A stretch of 64,000 bases of DNA from Vibrio sp. 16 (GTDB lineage: Bacteria; Pseudomonadota; Gammaproteobacteria; Enterobacterales; Vibrionaceae), in contig NZ_OY808997.1 in assembly GCF_963681195.1 (NCBI RefSeq), forward strand, positions 1,426,001 through 1,490,000. The letters run 5' to 3'. The translations under genes and the position numbers were made by a program. Position 1 is the stretch's first letter, and every line of letters begins with the position of its first letter. The notes under the pieces were generated by a model. It ran no database searches. It was not told the DNA's origin and saw only the letters and a program-made list of their open reading frames with translations. Positions 37,351-46,445 of the stretch are shown here, piece after piece.

Positions 37351-38363
37351 TGGTTACTTCTTAATTGTTTTAAATAGGCTCGTACAGCACGGTTGTGTTC
37401 TGCCAATGATTTCGAGAACACGTGGCCACCTTTACCACTGGCAACAAAATAGAGATAGTTGCTCGCCTCTGGATTGAGTGCCGCTGCAATAGAGGCTTCT
37501 CCCGGCATCGCAATCGGTGTCGGTGGTAAGCCAAAAATTGTGTATGTATTGTATGGTGTCGGTGTACGAAGATCTTTTTTGCGAATATTGCCGTCATACT
37601 TATCGCCCATCCCGTAAATAACGGTAGGATCAGTCTGCAAACGCATACGCTTATTGAGGCGGTTAATAAAGACAGAAGCAACACGCTCTCGCTCTTCTTC
37701 TACTGCTGTCTCTTTTTCAATGATAGACGCAAGGATTAACGCTTCATAAGGCGTCTTTAACGGTAAGTCCTCTTGTCTTTGTTGCCATTGTTCATCAAGA
37801 ATAGCCTGCAGTTTAGAGGAAGCACGCTTCAAGATATCGAGATCCGAGGTGCCAAACGTATAGTGATACGTTTCTGCAAGCATTAACCCTTCTAATTTAT
37901 CATGTTCAAGGCCAAGTTTTTGAGCGATCTCTGCTTCACTTAAGCCCAACATTTCATGCTCTAAGTACTCAGCTGTTTCGAGTGCTTGGCGCCACTCCTT
38001 AAACGTTGAACCTTCAACAAAAGTAATTGCAAATTGGTGTTCTTTGCCAGACTTAAGTAATTCAAGAGTCTGAGCTAAGGTAGTATTGGGTTCAAGTAAA
38101 TAGGTTCCCGCTTTTAACTGAGTTAGCTCAGGGTGAAAACGGCGAACAAGTTTGGAGAAATCACTCCCTGCTATGATTCCCTTTTCAGTTAACTGAGATA
38201 ACACACGGTTGAAACCGGTTCCTGACTTGAGAGTAAAGATTTGCTCTTGTTCGATATTGAGAGGCTGAGCGATATACTGCTCAACTTGTTTAGTGACATA
38301 GCCATAACCTGCCGCCGCAGCAAGCGCGACCAACAGTAAAAAAATAGTGATTTTTTTAATCAC
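37347..38363 (-). CDS. mltG: Endolytic murein transglycosylase MltG
   Basis: MltG cuts nascent glycan strands at the inner membrane and limits their length. The 338-residue protein starts at a GTG that overlaps the pabC stop as GTGA. It has an N-terminal membrane helix ([17 protein letters not shown]), a LysM-like region and the YceG domain with the catalytic Glu in [26 protein letters not shown] near residue 219, then [10 protein letters not shown] and [20 protein letters not shown]. The order pabC-mltG-tmk-holB is that of E. coli. Confidence 0.96.
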   Translation of the reverse strand: MIKKITIFLLLVALAAAAGYGYVTKQVEQYIAQPLNIEQEQIFTLKSGTGFNRVLSQLTEKGIIAGSDFSKLVRRFHPELTQLKAGTYLLEPNTTLAQTLELLKSGKEHQFAITFVEGSTFKEWRQALETAEYLEHEMLGLSEAEIAQKLGLEHDKLEGLMLAETYHYTFGTSDLDILKRASSKLQAILDEQWQQRQEDLPLKTPYEALILASIIEKETAVEEERERVASVFINRLNKRMRLQTDPTVIYGMGDKYDGNIRKKDLRTPTPYNTYTIFGLPPTPIAMPGEASIAAALNPEASNYLYFVASGKGGHVFSKSLAEHNRAVRAYLKQLRSNQ

Positions 38364-39163
38364 GACAGGGCCTTCTCCTGAATAGTTCTTGTAAGTTTTC
38401 CAATTAAAAACGTCTGCTTTTCGATTGCAGAGACAGGCGCCACACCCAAAATGGAGTTAGTGACAAAAACCTCATCAGCCGCCAACAGATCTTCCATCAC
38501 GTAGTCCGCCTCCTTAACAGAGACTCCGAGCTTAGACACTACGTCCAACACCACGCGACGCATAACACCATCGACACCCGCATTCGAAAGGCTAGGCGTA
38601 TATAACACCTCACCCTTCAACCAAAACAAGTTAGCCATAGTGGTTTCAACAACCTTGTCATTGCAATCCAACGCAATACCATCGACGTAGCCTTGTTGCT
38701 CTATATCCGCTTTCAATAATATTTGTTCAAGACGGTTGTTATGTTTGTGCCCTGCCAACATTGGGTTAATCCCTAATCGCTTGTGACAGACACCTAACAC
38801 AACGCCATCTTGACACCATTGTTCATAGTGAGACGGAAATGGAAAGGCGCTAATGGTAACATTTGATGAGGTCACTTGAGTAGGGCTATATCCGCGCCCT
38901 CCTTCTCCTCGGCTGATATGCAGTTTGAGACCAGCTTTCTCTTCGGTATTTGCCATTTGCTTGAGCCAACATTCGATCTGCCTCCAATCAGGAGATTCGA
39001 TGCCAAGTAGCTTCAAACACGCGTCCATTCTTGCAATATGCCTGTGCCAATGCTGCACCTGCCCATGTCGGGTCAACATGGTGGTAAAACAACCATCACC
39101 ATATTGAAACGAGCGATCTGTCAGCGCGACACAATCCTGCAACTCTCCATTGAGCAAATACAT
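38360..39163 (-). CDS. pabC: Aminodeoxychorismate lyase PabC
   Basis: PabC releases p-aminobenzoate and pyruvate from aminodeoxychorismate for folate synthesis. The ATG at 39163 with a TAGGA site gives 267 residues; the frame is open further but without family resemblance. It is a fold-type IV PLP enzyme: FQYGDGCFTTM near residue 20, the HKHNNRLEQ segment near 144 with the PLP Lys, and VVETTMANLFW near 176. It is the first of five overlapping genes that end with ycfH. Confidence 0.94.
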   Translation of the reverse strand: MYLLNGELQDCVALTDRSFQYGDGCFTTMLTRHGQVQHWHRHIARMDACLKLLGIESPDWRQIECWLKQMANTEEKAGLKLHISRGEGGRGYSPTQVTSSNVTISAFPFPSHYEQWCQDGVVLGVCHKRLGINPMLAGHKHNNRLEQILLKADIEQQGYVDGIALDCNDKVVETTMANLFWLKGEVLYTPSLSNAGVDGVMRRVVLDVVSKLGVSVKEADYVMEDLLAADEVFVTNSILGVAPVSAIEKQTFLIGKLTRTIQEKALS

Positions 39164-39202
39164 GTCATTCCTACGTCTGTGAAGATTTAAACGATTATTA
39201 AA

Positions 39203-39240
39203 TAACAAAACGGCTTAATGCCAAAGCACTAAGCCGTTTT
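39203..39240 (-). terminator. Terminator after fabF
   Basis: AAAACGGCTTA (39207-39217) and TAAGCCGTTTT (39230-39240) pair perfectly. On the minus strand the stem runs into TTTTGTT, ending the fab operon before pabC. Confidence 0.85.
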
Positions 39241-39264
39241 ATTTAACAGAGTTGAAACCGTTCT

Positions 39265-40506
39265 TTAGATTTTTTTGAATACTAGAGAACCGTTAGTACC
39301 CCCGAAACCAAATGAGTTACAGATCGCGTAATCCATTGATACTTCTTTTGCCGTGTGTGGTACAAGGTCGATATCAAGACCTTCTTCTGGATTATCAAGG
39401 TTGATCGTCGGAGGGACGATTTGGTCAACAAGAGACATCACCGTAATGATAGCTTCTACTGAACCCGCCGCACCAAGTAGGTGGCCCGTCATAGACTTAG
39501 TCGAAGAAACCTTAACTTGTTTAGCACCTTCTTCACCCAGAGCACGCTTCACACCTTTGATTTCCGCAACATCACCAGCTGGTGTAGAGGTGCCATGTGC
39601 GTTTACATAGCCAACCTGAGTGCCAACGATACCCGCGTCACGCATTGCTGCTTCCATCGCTAGAGCGCCACCTGAACCATCTTCAGATGGAGAAGTCATG
39701 TGGTAAGCATCGCCCGACATACCGAAGCCAACCAGCTCAGCGTAGATTTTCGCGCCACGTGCTTTCGCATGTTCGTACTCTTCTAGAACCATCATGCCCG
39801 CACCGTCACCTAGAACAAAACCGTCACGGTCTTTATCCCAAGGACGAGACGCTTTTTGTGGCTCATCGTTACGAGTCGACAACGCTTTAGCTGCGCCAAA
39901 ACCTGCCATACCAAGCGGAGTCGATGCTTTCTCAGCACCGCCTGCAACCATTGCATCAGCGTCGCCGTAGGCAATCATACGCGCCGCATGACCGATGTTG
40001 TGAAGACCAGTAGTACACGCCGTCGAGATCGCGATATTAGGACCGCGAAGACCACGCATAATAGATAAGTTACCTGCAACCATGTTAACGATAGTTGATG
40101 GAACGAAGAATGGGCTAACTTTACGTGGACCTTTTTCAACTAGTGCAGTGTGACCAGTTTCAATCAAGTCAAGACCACCAATGCCAGAGCCGATAGCGAC
40201 ACCTACACGAGGTGCATTTTCTTCGTTAATTTGTAAACCAGAGTCATCTAGAGCTTGAATACCCGCTGCGATACCGTATTGGATAAATAAATCCATTTTA
40301 CGTGCATCTTTCTTAGACATGTACTCGGTACAGTCAAAGTCTTTTACCAGACCCGCAAAACGAGTAGAGAAGTTTTCGGCGTCAAAATGCTCGATATTTA
40401 CGATACCACTTTGACCAGCAAGCAGGGCTTTCCAAGATGATTCTACGGTGTTGCCTACCGGTGACAACATACCCATGCCAGTGACAACAACACGACGCTT
40501 GGACAC
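39265..40506 (-). CDS. fabF: 3-oxoacyl-ACP synthase II FabF
   Basis: FabF extends acyl-ACP and is important for cis-vaccenate formation. The GTG at 40506 with a CGGAG site gives 413 residues, the E. coli length, starting [19 protein letters not shown]. The nucleophilic Cys is in [15 protein letters not shown] near residue 164. The two catalytic His are in [11 protein letters not shown] near 304 and [14 protein letters not shown] near 341. It is separated from acpP by a strong hairpin. Confidence 0.97.
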   Translation of the reverse strand: MSKRRVVVTGMGMLSPVGNTVESSWKALLAGQSGIVNIEHFDAENFSTRFAGLVKDFDCTEYMSKKDARKMDLFIQYGIAAGIQALDDSGLQINEENAPRVGVAIGSGIGGLDLIETGHTALVEKGPRKVSPFFVPSTIVNMVAGNLSIMRGLRGPNIAISTACTTGLHNIGHAARMIAYGDADAMVAGGAEKASTPLGMAGFGAAKALSTRNDEPQKASRPWDKDRDGFVLGDGAGMMVLEEYEHAKARGAKIYAELVGFGMSGDAYHMTSPSEDGSGGALAMEAAMRDAGIVGTQVGYVNAHGTSTPAGDVAEIKGVKRALGEEGAKQVKVSSTKSMTGHLLGAAGSVEAIITVMSLVDQIVPPTINLDNPEEGLDIDLVPHTAKEVSMDYAICNSFGFGGTNGSLVFKKI

Positions 40507-40555
40507 GATATTATTCTCCGGAAATGAAATGATTCTATGGAAGGATAGAAGGGTT

Positions 40556-40587
40556 AAAAAGAACACAGGCGGCCAGAAGGCCGCCTG
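40556..40587 (-). terminator. Strong hairpin between acpP and fabF, possible attenuator
   Basis: CAGGCGGCC (40566-40574) and GGCCGCCTG (40579-40587) are perfect with a four-base loop. Reading on the minus strand, TGTTCTTTTT follows, so partial termination after acpP is likely. Confidence 0.6.
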
Positions 40588-40596
40588 GGGGAGATA

Positions 40597-40830
40597 TTAC
40601 TGAGCGCTGTTTACGTAGTCGATTGCAGCTTGAACAGTAGTGATTTTCTCAGCTTCTTCGTCTGGAATCTCAGTATCGAATTCTTCTTCTAGAGCCATTA
40701 CTAGTTCAACAGTGTCTAGAGAATCAGCACCTAGGTCGTCAACGAATGAAGCTTCGTTTTTAACTTCAGCTTCGTCTACACCTAGCTGTTCAACAATGAT
40801 TTTCTTTACGCGTTCTTCGATGTTGCTCAT
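40597..40830 (-). CDS. acpP: Acyl carrier protein AcpP
   Basis: ACP carries growing acyl chains on phosphopantetheine. From the ATG at 40830, behind an AAAGGA site, it is 77 residues and very acidic. The modified Ser lies in [12 protein letters not shown] at position 37. Upstream residues in the open frame are not part of the protein. It is flanked by a 306-base region upstream and a hairpin downstream, fitting a strongly expressed and separately controlled gene. Confidence 0.98.
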
Positions 40831-41136
40831 TTTTTCTTTTCCTTTACAGATTTCGCTCAATGCGATGATTCCGTAGTTTATTCGAACTACTGAAAGTTGC
40901 AAGGGGGACCTTGCTGGTCAAACCACAATTTTAGCGAATTTAACCGAAATTCAATACATTTTTGACTTAAATCATGCACAAATGTTGCGCATGTTCATGC
41001 CAGTTGTCACCAAATATAGGCTATTTTAGTGACATTCCCTAACTTGAATGATGACATTTTAGGTTAATTGACAAATTATGCAGAATTTTGAGTACTCTTT
41101 CGCTAAAAAGTTCACTTTCTCTGCGTAATGTATCAA
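40831..41136 (-). promoter_or_regulatory. acpP upstream region with a FadR-like half-palindrome
   Basis: No gene is seen here. It should hold a separate acpP promoter. CTGGTCAAACCA at 40914-40925 resembles the FadR operator CTGGTC-N-GACCAG with two mismatches. It lies about 85 bases before the acpP start. The rest is AT-rich. Confidence 0.35.
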
Positions 41137-41874
41137 TTAAACCATGTACATGCCGCCATTTACATGCAAAGTTTCGCCTGTGATGTAAGCCGCTTCTGGT
41201 GAAGCTAAGAATACAACCGCAGACGCAATTTCACGTGGGTCACCTAAACGACCTGCCGGTACAGCAGATAATGTCGCCGCACGTTGATCGTCATTCAGCG
41301 CTTTGGTCATATCTGTTTCGATAAAGCCTGGGGCAACCGTGTTCACAGTCACGCCGCGAGAAGCCACTTCACGTGCCATAGATTTAGTGAAACCAATAAC
41401 ACCCGCTTTCGCAGCTGCATAGTTAGCCTGACCTGCATTACCCATAGTACCAACAACAGAACCTACGTTGATGATACGGCCAGCACGCTTCTTCATCATG
41501 CCACGCAGAACCGCTTTAGACATACGGAAGATTGGCGTCAGGTTAGTATCGATGATGTCATCCCACTCAGAGTCTTTCATACGCATAAGTAGGTTGTCAC
41601 GTGTGATACCTGCGTTATTAACTAGGATATCAATCGCACCAAACTCATCGTTGATCGTCTTAAGTGTTGCTTCGATAGACTCTACGTTAGTTACGTTAAG
41701 CGCCAGGCCTTTTCCGTTCTCGCCTAGGTACTCACTGATTGCCGCCGCGCCGCCTTCAGACGTTGCTGTGCCAATTACTGTTGCGCCACGCTCAACAAGC
41801 AGTTCAGCGATTGCACGACCAATACCACGGCTTGCACCAGTAACTAGAGCAACTTTGCCTTCTAGGTTCATCAT
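41137..41874 (-). CDS. fabG: 3-oxoacyl-ACP reductase FabG
   Basis: FabG reduces 3-oxoacyl-ACP with NADPH. The 245-residue SDR enzyme shows TGASRGIGRAIAE near residue 14, the NNAGITRDNLLMRM segment near 87, the catalytic Ser in NVGSVVGTMGN near 139 and YAAAK near 153, then a terminal TGETLHVNGGMYMV. Two ATG codons stand in tandem; the first is nine bases from AAGGA and is used here, while the second would give the 244-residue E. coli length. Confidence 0.97.
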   Translation of the reverse strand: MMNLEGKVALVTGASRGIGRAIAELLVERGATVIGTATSEGGAAAISEYLGENGKGLALNVTNVESIEATLKTINDEFGAIDILVNNAGITRDNLLMRMKDSEWDDIIDTNLTPIFRMSKAVLRGMMKKRAGRIINVGSVVGTMGNAGQANYAAAKAGVIGFTKSMAREVASRGVTVNTVAPGFIETDMTKALNDDQRAATLSAVPAGRLGDPREIASAVVFLASPEAAYITGETLHVNGGMYMV

Positions 41875-41898
41875 GTTCGTTATTCCTTTGTGCTTAAA

Positions 41899-42822
41899 TT
41901 ACTTAGCAGCGTCTAGAGATGCAGCATCGTTAACTGCAGCGCCACTTAGTGTCTTAACAATTCGTTTTGTTAGGCCAGTTAGAACTTTACCAGGGCCAAG
42001 CTCCAGTAGTTTCTCTACGCCTTGCTCGCTCATTAGCTGTACGCTCTCAGTCCAACGAACTGGGCTGTATAGCTGACGTACAAGCGCATCTTTAATTTTT
42101 GCAGGATCTGTTTCAGCAGCAACGTCGACATTGTTGATGACTGGAAGCTGAGGAGCATTGAATTCTAGCTCTTCTAGTGCTACCGCTAGTTTGTCAGCTG
42201 CTGGCTTCATTAGCGCACAGTGAGAAGGCACAGATACAGGAAGAGGAAGTGCACGCTTAGCGCCCGCTTCTTTACATAGCGCACCAGCGCGCTCTACTGC
42301 ATCTTTGCTACCAGCGATAACAACCTGACCTGGAGAGTTGAAGTTTACTGGAGAAACAACCTCACCTTGAGCCGCTTCTTCACACGCTTTAGCGATTGAT
42401 TCGTCATCAAGGCCGATAATTGCATACATCGCGCCAGTACCCGCAGGTACCGCTTCTTGCATCAACTGACCACGAAGCTGAACAAGTTTGATCGCTTCTT
42501 TAAAGTCGATAACACCAGCACATACCAATGCTGAGTATTCACCGAGGCTGTGGCCTGCAAGGTTTGCTGGTTGCTCAAGACCTTGCTCTTGCCATACGCG
42601 CCAAATCGCAACAGAAGACGCGAGCAAAGCAGGTTGAGTACGGTGAGTTTGATTTAAATCTTCTGCAGGGCCATTTTGAACAAGAGCCCATAGGTCGTAG
42701 CCCAGTGCTTCTGACGCTTCAGCAAAAGTCTGTTTTACCACGTCATGTTGTTCACCAAGTTCAGCAAGCATACCCACAGTTTGTGAGCCTTGACCTGGAA
42801 AAACGATAGCAAACTTACTCAT
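41899..42822 (-). CDS. fabD: Malonyl-CoA--ACP transacylase FabD
   Basis: FabD loads malonyl groups onto ACP. The 307-residue protein has FPGQGSQTVGML near residue 8, the nucleophilic Ser in LAGHSLGEYSALVCAG near 92, the substrate-binding Arg region QLRGQLMQ near 117 and the His in VPSHCALM near 201. It lies between fabH and fabG, 24 bases from the latter. Confidence 0.97.
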   Translation of the reverse strand: MSKFAIVFPGQGSQTVGMLAELGEQHDVVKQTFAEASEALGYDLWALVQNGPAEDLNQTHRTQPALLASSVAIWRVWQEQGLEQPANLAGHSLGEYSALVCAGVIDFKEAIKLVQLRGQLMQEAVPAGTGAMYAIIGLDDESIAKACEEAAQGEVVSPVNFNSPGQVVIAGSKDAVERAGALCKEAGAKRALPLPVSVPSHCALMKPAADKLAVALEELEFNAPQLPVINNVDVAAETDPAKIKDALVRQLYSPVRWTESVQLMSEQGVEKLLELGPGKVLTGLTKRIVKTLSGAAVNDAASLDAAK

Positions 42823-42903
42823 TTTATTTTCCTTAAACTGGATTCTTTAAATCAAAGAAGAAAGAAAAGATGCCCTCAAAGGCATCTTAATTTTGAATTC
42901 TAA

Positions 42904-43884
42904 TTAGAACTTAACGAGCGCCGAGCCCCAAGTAAAACCACCGCCAAATGCTTCTAGCAGTAGAGTTTGACCGCGCTGGATACGACCATCGCGCACCGCT
43001 TCATCGAGCGCAGTAGGAACGGTCGCCGCTGATGTGTTGCCGTGACGGTCTAATGTCACGACGACTTGATCCATTGACATCGCAAGTTTCTTGGCGGTCG
43101 CTGAAATAATACGTAGGTTGGCTTGATGAGGCACTAACCAATCTAGTTCAGATTTATCCATGCCATTTTCTTTTAGCGTTTCTTTTACCAAACGCGAAAG
43201 CTGAGTCACAGCCACTTTGAATACTTCGTTACCAGCCATATGCAGCCAGCTGTTAATGTCTTCGCTGTGTTCTGATTCGCTAGGCACTTTCTCATGACGG
43301 TCTGCAAACTTAAGGCTAAGTAGTTCACCGAAACGGCCATCAGCATTGATCGTCGTAGACAGAATACCCGGTTCTTCACTTGCGCCCACCACTACCGCAC
43401 CGGCAGCATCACCAAAAAGGATGATCGTAGAGCGGTCGTTAGGATCACATGTCTTAGACAATGCGTCAGCACCAATCACCAGGATGTTTTTACAATGACC
43501 AGTTTTGATGTATTGATCAGCAACAGAAAGCGCGTAGATAAACCCAGAACATGCCGCAGCCATATCAAAGGCAGGACAATGCTTAATACCAAGCAGCGCT
43601 TGTACCTGACATGCCGCTGATGGGAAAGCGTGTGAGCCACTTGTGGTCGCTACAAGAATCATATCGATATCGTCTTTGTCGATACCTGCCATCTCGATAG
43701 CATTCTTCGCCGCTTGGTAACCCATGTCTGCAACAGTTTCATTTTCTGCCGCGATACGACGTTCACTAATACCTGTGCGAGTGACAATCCACTCGTCAGT
43801 GGTATCTACCATTTTCTCTAAGTCTGCGTTTGAACGCACCTGAGATGGCAGGTAGCTGCCAGTACCTAAAATTTTGCTATACAT
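42904..43884 (-). CDS. fabH: 3-oxoacyl-ACP synthase III FabH
   Basis: FabH starts fatty acid synthesis from acetyl-CoA and malonyl-ACP. The 326-residue protein has the catalytic Cys in [15 protein letters not shown] near residue 111, [10 protein letters not shown] with the His near 252 and [10 protein letters not shown] with the Asn near 282. An N-terminal [17 protein letters not shown] segment is typical. It is about ten residues longer than E. coli FabH. It follows plsX after six bases. Confidence 0.97.
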   Translation of the reverse strand: MYSKILGTGSYLPSQVRSNADLEKMVDTTDEWIVTRTGISERRIAAENETVADMGYQAAKNAIEMAGIDKDDIDMILVATTSGSHAFPSAACQVQALLGIKHCPAFDMAAACSGFIYALSVADQYIKTGHCKNILVIGADALSKTCDPNDRSTIILFGDAAGAVVVGASEEPGILSTTINADGRFGELLSLKFADRHEKVPSESEHSEDINSWLHMAGNEVFKVAVTQLSRLVKETLKENGMDKSELDWLVPHQANLRIISATAKKLAMSMDQVVVTLDRHGNTSAATVPTALDEAVRDGRIQRGQTLLLEAFGGGFTWGSALVKF

Positions 43885-43890
43885 GAAGAC

Positions 43891-44916
43891 CTAATAATGC
43901 CTCTCGAGTAAAACCGCTTCCAAACGATCGCTAATACGGCTGGGTACTTGTCGTTTGACCTCGTGCAACGCCTCACCAATTGCATTGATGACGGCGTTAA
44001 CGTCAGCGCTTCCATGGCTTTTTATGACAATGCCGCGCAATCCTAGCAAACTTGCACCGTTATACTGGTCGGGGTTCAGTGTTTTTAGCTCATTAAATAA
44101 GCTGGAAAATAATTTTCTTGCAATCCAACCCTTTATAGATGAGGACATCATGCTCGATTTCAACTTATCTATAAAAAGTTGGGCTGTACCTTCGCAAGCT
44201 TTTAAACATACATTCCCCACAAAGCCGTCACACACAACGACATCTGCGGCGTCATGCAACAATTGATTACCTTCAATGTAGCCTACAAAATTGACCGACT
44301 GCGTAGCAGAGAGCATCTCAGCACAGCGCTTGACAAGATCGTTGCCTTTTATTTCTTCAGCACCAATGTTAAGGATCGCTACACGGGGTGGTCGTTGTAG
44401 GTATTGTTCCGCCAACGCACTACCCATTACCGCAAATTGGAAGAGCGAATCGGCATCACTAGAAACGTTCGCCCCTAGATCTAACATCCAGGTTTTGCTA
44501 CCAGAAGCGGTTGGCAAAGCCGAAATCAAGGCTGGTCGCTCGATTCCAGGCAAGAGCTTTAAGCGAAAGCGTGATAACGCCATCAAAGCACCAGTGTTTC
44601 CTCCGCTAACACAGGCATCCGCATCGCCTTGAGCGACCGCATCAATTGCCATGCCCATGGACGTGCCGTTGCTATTTCTTAGCGCGAGAGACGGTTTTTC
44701 TGAGTTGGAGATCACTCGGTCACAGTGTTGAATGCTCAAGCGAGAGTCTGACTGATAACCAAGAGAAGATAATTGAGTTGTGATCGAAGTTTGATCACCT
44801 AGTAGGATCACTTTTAGCTCTGGGAAATGCGACAGTGCCTGCACGGCGGCAGGCACTGTAACGCGAGGACCGAAATCCCCGCCCATTGCATCAAGTGCAA
44901 CGGTTATATTAGGCAA
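43891..44916 (-). CDS. plsX: Phosphate acyltransferase PlsX
   Basis: PlsX makes acyl-phosphate from acyl-ACP for phosphatidic acid synthesis. The frame is open to 44952, inside rpmF, but the best start is a TTG at 44916, eleven bases after the rpmF stop with AAGG eight bases upstream. It gives 341 residues starting LPNITVALDAMGGDFGP, which is the usual PlsX beginning. Other landmarks are CVSGGNTGALMALSRFRL, MLDLGANVSSD, VVCDGFVGNVCLKACEG and NPDQYNGASLLGLRGIVIKSHG. Confidence 0.94.
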   Translation of the reverse strand: MPNITVALDAMGGDFGPRVTVPAAVQALSHFPELKVILLGDQTSITTQLSSLGYQSDSRLSIQHCDRVISNSEKPSLALRNSNGTSMGMAIDAVAQGDADACVSGGNTGALMALSRFRLKLLPGIERPALISALPTASGSKTWMLDLGANVSSDADSLFQFAVMGSALAEQYLQRPPRVAILNIGAEEIKGNDLVKRCAEMLSATQSVNFVGYIEGNQLLHDAADVVVCDGFVGNVCLKACEGTAQLFIDKLKSSMMSSSIKGWIARKLFSSLFNELKTLNPDQYNGASLLGLRGIVIKSHGSADVNAVINAIGEALHEVKRQVPSRISDRLEAVLLERHY

Positions 44917-44926
44917 AGGTTCAACC

Positions 44927-45097
44927 TTACTTGTTGATAACCTTTTTACCACGGTAGTAACCTTCAGCAGTTACGTTGTGGCGTAGGTGAGTTTCACCTG
45001 AAGTTGCGTCTACAGAAAGTGCAGCTGTAGTTAGGGCATCGTGTGAACGACGCATACCACGCATTGAACGTGATTTCTTGCTCTTTTGTACGGCCAT
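44927..45097 (-). CDS. rpmF: 50S ribosomal protein L32 RpmF
   Basis: A 56-residue basic protein beginning [22 protein letters not shown] and ending [11 protein letters not shown], which is L32. The four-Cys zinc site seen in some L32 proteins is absent; the HLRHNV segment stands where half of it would be, as in other gamma-proteobacteria. It lies 30 bases after yceD and 11 before plsX, linking ribosome supply to lipid synthesis as in E. coli. It is too short for a 60-residue ORF cutoff. Confidence 0.97.
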   Translation of the reverse strand: MAVQKSKKSRSMRGMRRSHDALTTAALSVDATSGETHLRHNVTAEGYYRGKKVINK

Positions 45098-45127
45098 TGA
45101 CCCTACTCCTATGTAAGTATTAAAGAA

Positions 45128-45655
45128 TTACTTCTTTAAGCTTTTTAAAACGTCAAATGGATTCGGTTTTTTCTCTTCCACAATTTCTTCTGGAATTTCG
45201 CCAAACACCATATTATCTGAATCAACGCTACAGTCCGCTTCGTCGTGCATTGCAATTTGAGGCAAGTTTAGAATGAACTCGTCTTCAACTAACTGTATTA
45301 GGTCTAATTCACCGTACTCGTTCAGATCTACCAAATCGTACTCTTCCGGTGCTTCCTCTTCAGTCCTTTCACCGCGATACGGTGTATAGGTGAATTGGAC
45401 ATCGCACTCATGTGCGAAAACCTCATTACAGCGCTGACACTCTAAGTCGACTACGATGTTAGCTTTACCAGAGATAACAACGAGTCGCTGCTCATCTAAG
45501 TCAAATGACAGTGACACTTCGGCGTCGCGTTTAACGCCTTCGACCGACTCCACTAAGCGCTTAAAGAGACTAATTTGAATAATGCCTTCAACATCTAGTC
45601 GCTTCTGGGCAGCGCGCATTGGATCAATCGTACGCGGTATTTTTACCTTTTGCAT
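45128..45655 (-). CDS. yceD: YceD, 23S rRNA accumulation protein (DUF177)
   Basis: YceD is needed for normal 23S rRNA accumulation in E. coli and plants. The 175-residue acidic protein begins MQKVKIPRTIDPMRAAQKRLD, has the Cys pair in VDLECQRCNEVFAHEC near residue 74 and the DLVDLNEYGELDLIQLVEDEFILNLPQ segment near 105, and ends KPNPFDVLKSLKK. All parallel E. coli YceD. No ribosome site is visible: the -10 box of a strong promoter lies only nine bases before the ATG, so the message may be leaderless. Confidence 0.94.
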   Translation of the reverse strand: MQKVKIPRTIDPMRAAQKRLDVEGIIQISLFKRLVESVEGVKRDAEVSLSFDLDEQRLVVISGKANIVVDLECQRCNEVFAHECDVQFTYTPYRGERTEEEAPEEYDLVDLNEYGELDLIQLVEDEFILNLPQIAMHDEADCSVDSDNMVFGEIPEEIVEEKKPNPFDVLKSLKK

Positions 45656-45664
45656 AGGGCGCGA

Positions 45665-45693
45665 ATTCTATCTTCCAAATCGTTTATAGTCAA
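45665..45693 (-). promoter_or_regulatory. Promoter of yceD-rpmF-plsX-fabHDG
   Basis: On the minus strand TTGACT (45693-45688) and TAGAAT (45670-45665) are 17 bases apart. The expected start point falls at about 45656-45658, within three bases of the yceD ATG. Confidence 0.7.
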
Positions 45694-45803
45694 AGAAAAA
45701 GGGCAAAAAAGTGGACTTTTTTTCCTTTCCAGCGAGAGAGCTAGTATCACAACCATAATATCGATTAAGCTCACACTAACCCGCTGTTAGATTGTAAATT
45801 AAA

Positions 45804-46385
45804 ATGCCAAATTACCAACTAGTTTTAGCCTCTACCTCGCCGTATCGCGCCCAACTGCTCAATAAACTTGCAGTTCCATTTGTTACAGCTAGCCCTGATT
45901 TCGATGAAACGCCGTTAGATAACGAAACACCTTTTGAGCTCGTCAAACGCTTAGCCATAGGCAAAGCGAACTCCTGTCAAACACCACAAGCAAGCTTGGT
46001 TATTGGCAGCGATCAAGTCTGCGTTATCGATGGAAAAATTATCGGTAAGCCTCATACTCGTGAAAAGGCTATCGAGCAATTAACTCAACAAAGCGGGAAG
46101 TCTATACAGTTTTTTACTGGGCTAGCCGTTTATAACAGTGTTTCGGGTGAAACGCAGGCTCTGGTCGATACATTTACCGTCCATTTTCGTTCCCTCTCTC
46201 AACACCAAATAGAAAGCTATGTTGATAAAGAGGAACCTTTTAACTGCGCTGGCAGCTTTAAAAGTGAGGGCTTAGGTATTGCGCTTTTTGAAAGACTTGA
46301 GGGCAAAGATCCCAACACCTTAGTCGGCTTACCTCTTATAGACCTGATCGATATGCTAGAGAAGCAAGGGCTAAACATACTCTAG
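45804..46385 (+). CDS. yceF: Maf-type nucleotide pyrophosphatase YceF
   Basis: The YceF branch of Maf proteins hydrolyses 7-methyl-GTP to the monophosphate. The 193-residue protein has the ASTSPYRAQLL motif near residue 9 (S-x-S-P-x-R), FDETPLDNETP near 33, IGSDQVCVIDG near 67 and a CAGSFKSEGLGIALFERLEGKDPNTLVGLPL block near 147. It is divergent from yceD and convergent with rluC, the E. coli arrangement. Confidence 0.93.
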   Translation: MPNYQLVLASTSPYRAQLLNKLAVPFVTASPDFDETPLDNETPFELVKRLAIGKANSCQTPQASLVIGSDQVCVIDGKIIGKPHTREKAIEQLTQQSGKSIQFFTGLAVYNSVSGETQALVDTFTVHFRSLSQHQIESYVDKEEPFNCAGSFKSEGLGIALFERLEGKDPNTLVGLPLIDLIDMLEKQGLNIL

Positions 46386-46389
46386 GGTA

Positions 46390-46421
46390 AAGAAAAGGGC
46401 TGACGCCTTGCGTCAGCCCTT
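46390..46421. terminator. Bidirectional terminator between yceF and rluC
   Basis: AAGGGCTGACGC (46395-46406) and GCGTCAGCCCTT (46410-46421) are perfect with a three-base loop. The T-rich side, TTTTCTTT, serves the minus-strand rluC. Confidence 0.88.
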
Positions 46422-46445
46422 GATGAATCGAGCTAATTACTTTGT

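Noticed and set aside
41468..42076. 202-codon antisense frame across fabG and fabD
   Set aside because: Spans two certain genes on the other strand and has no recognisable domain.
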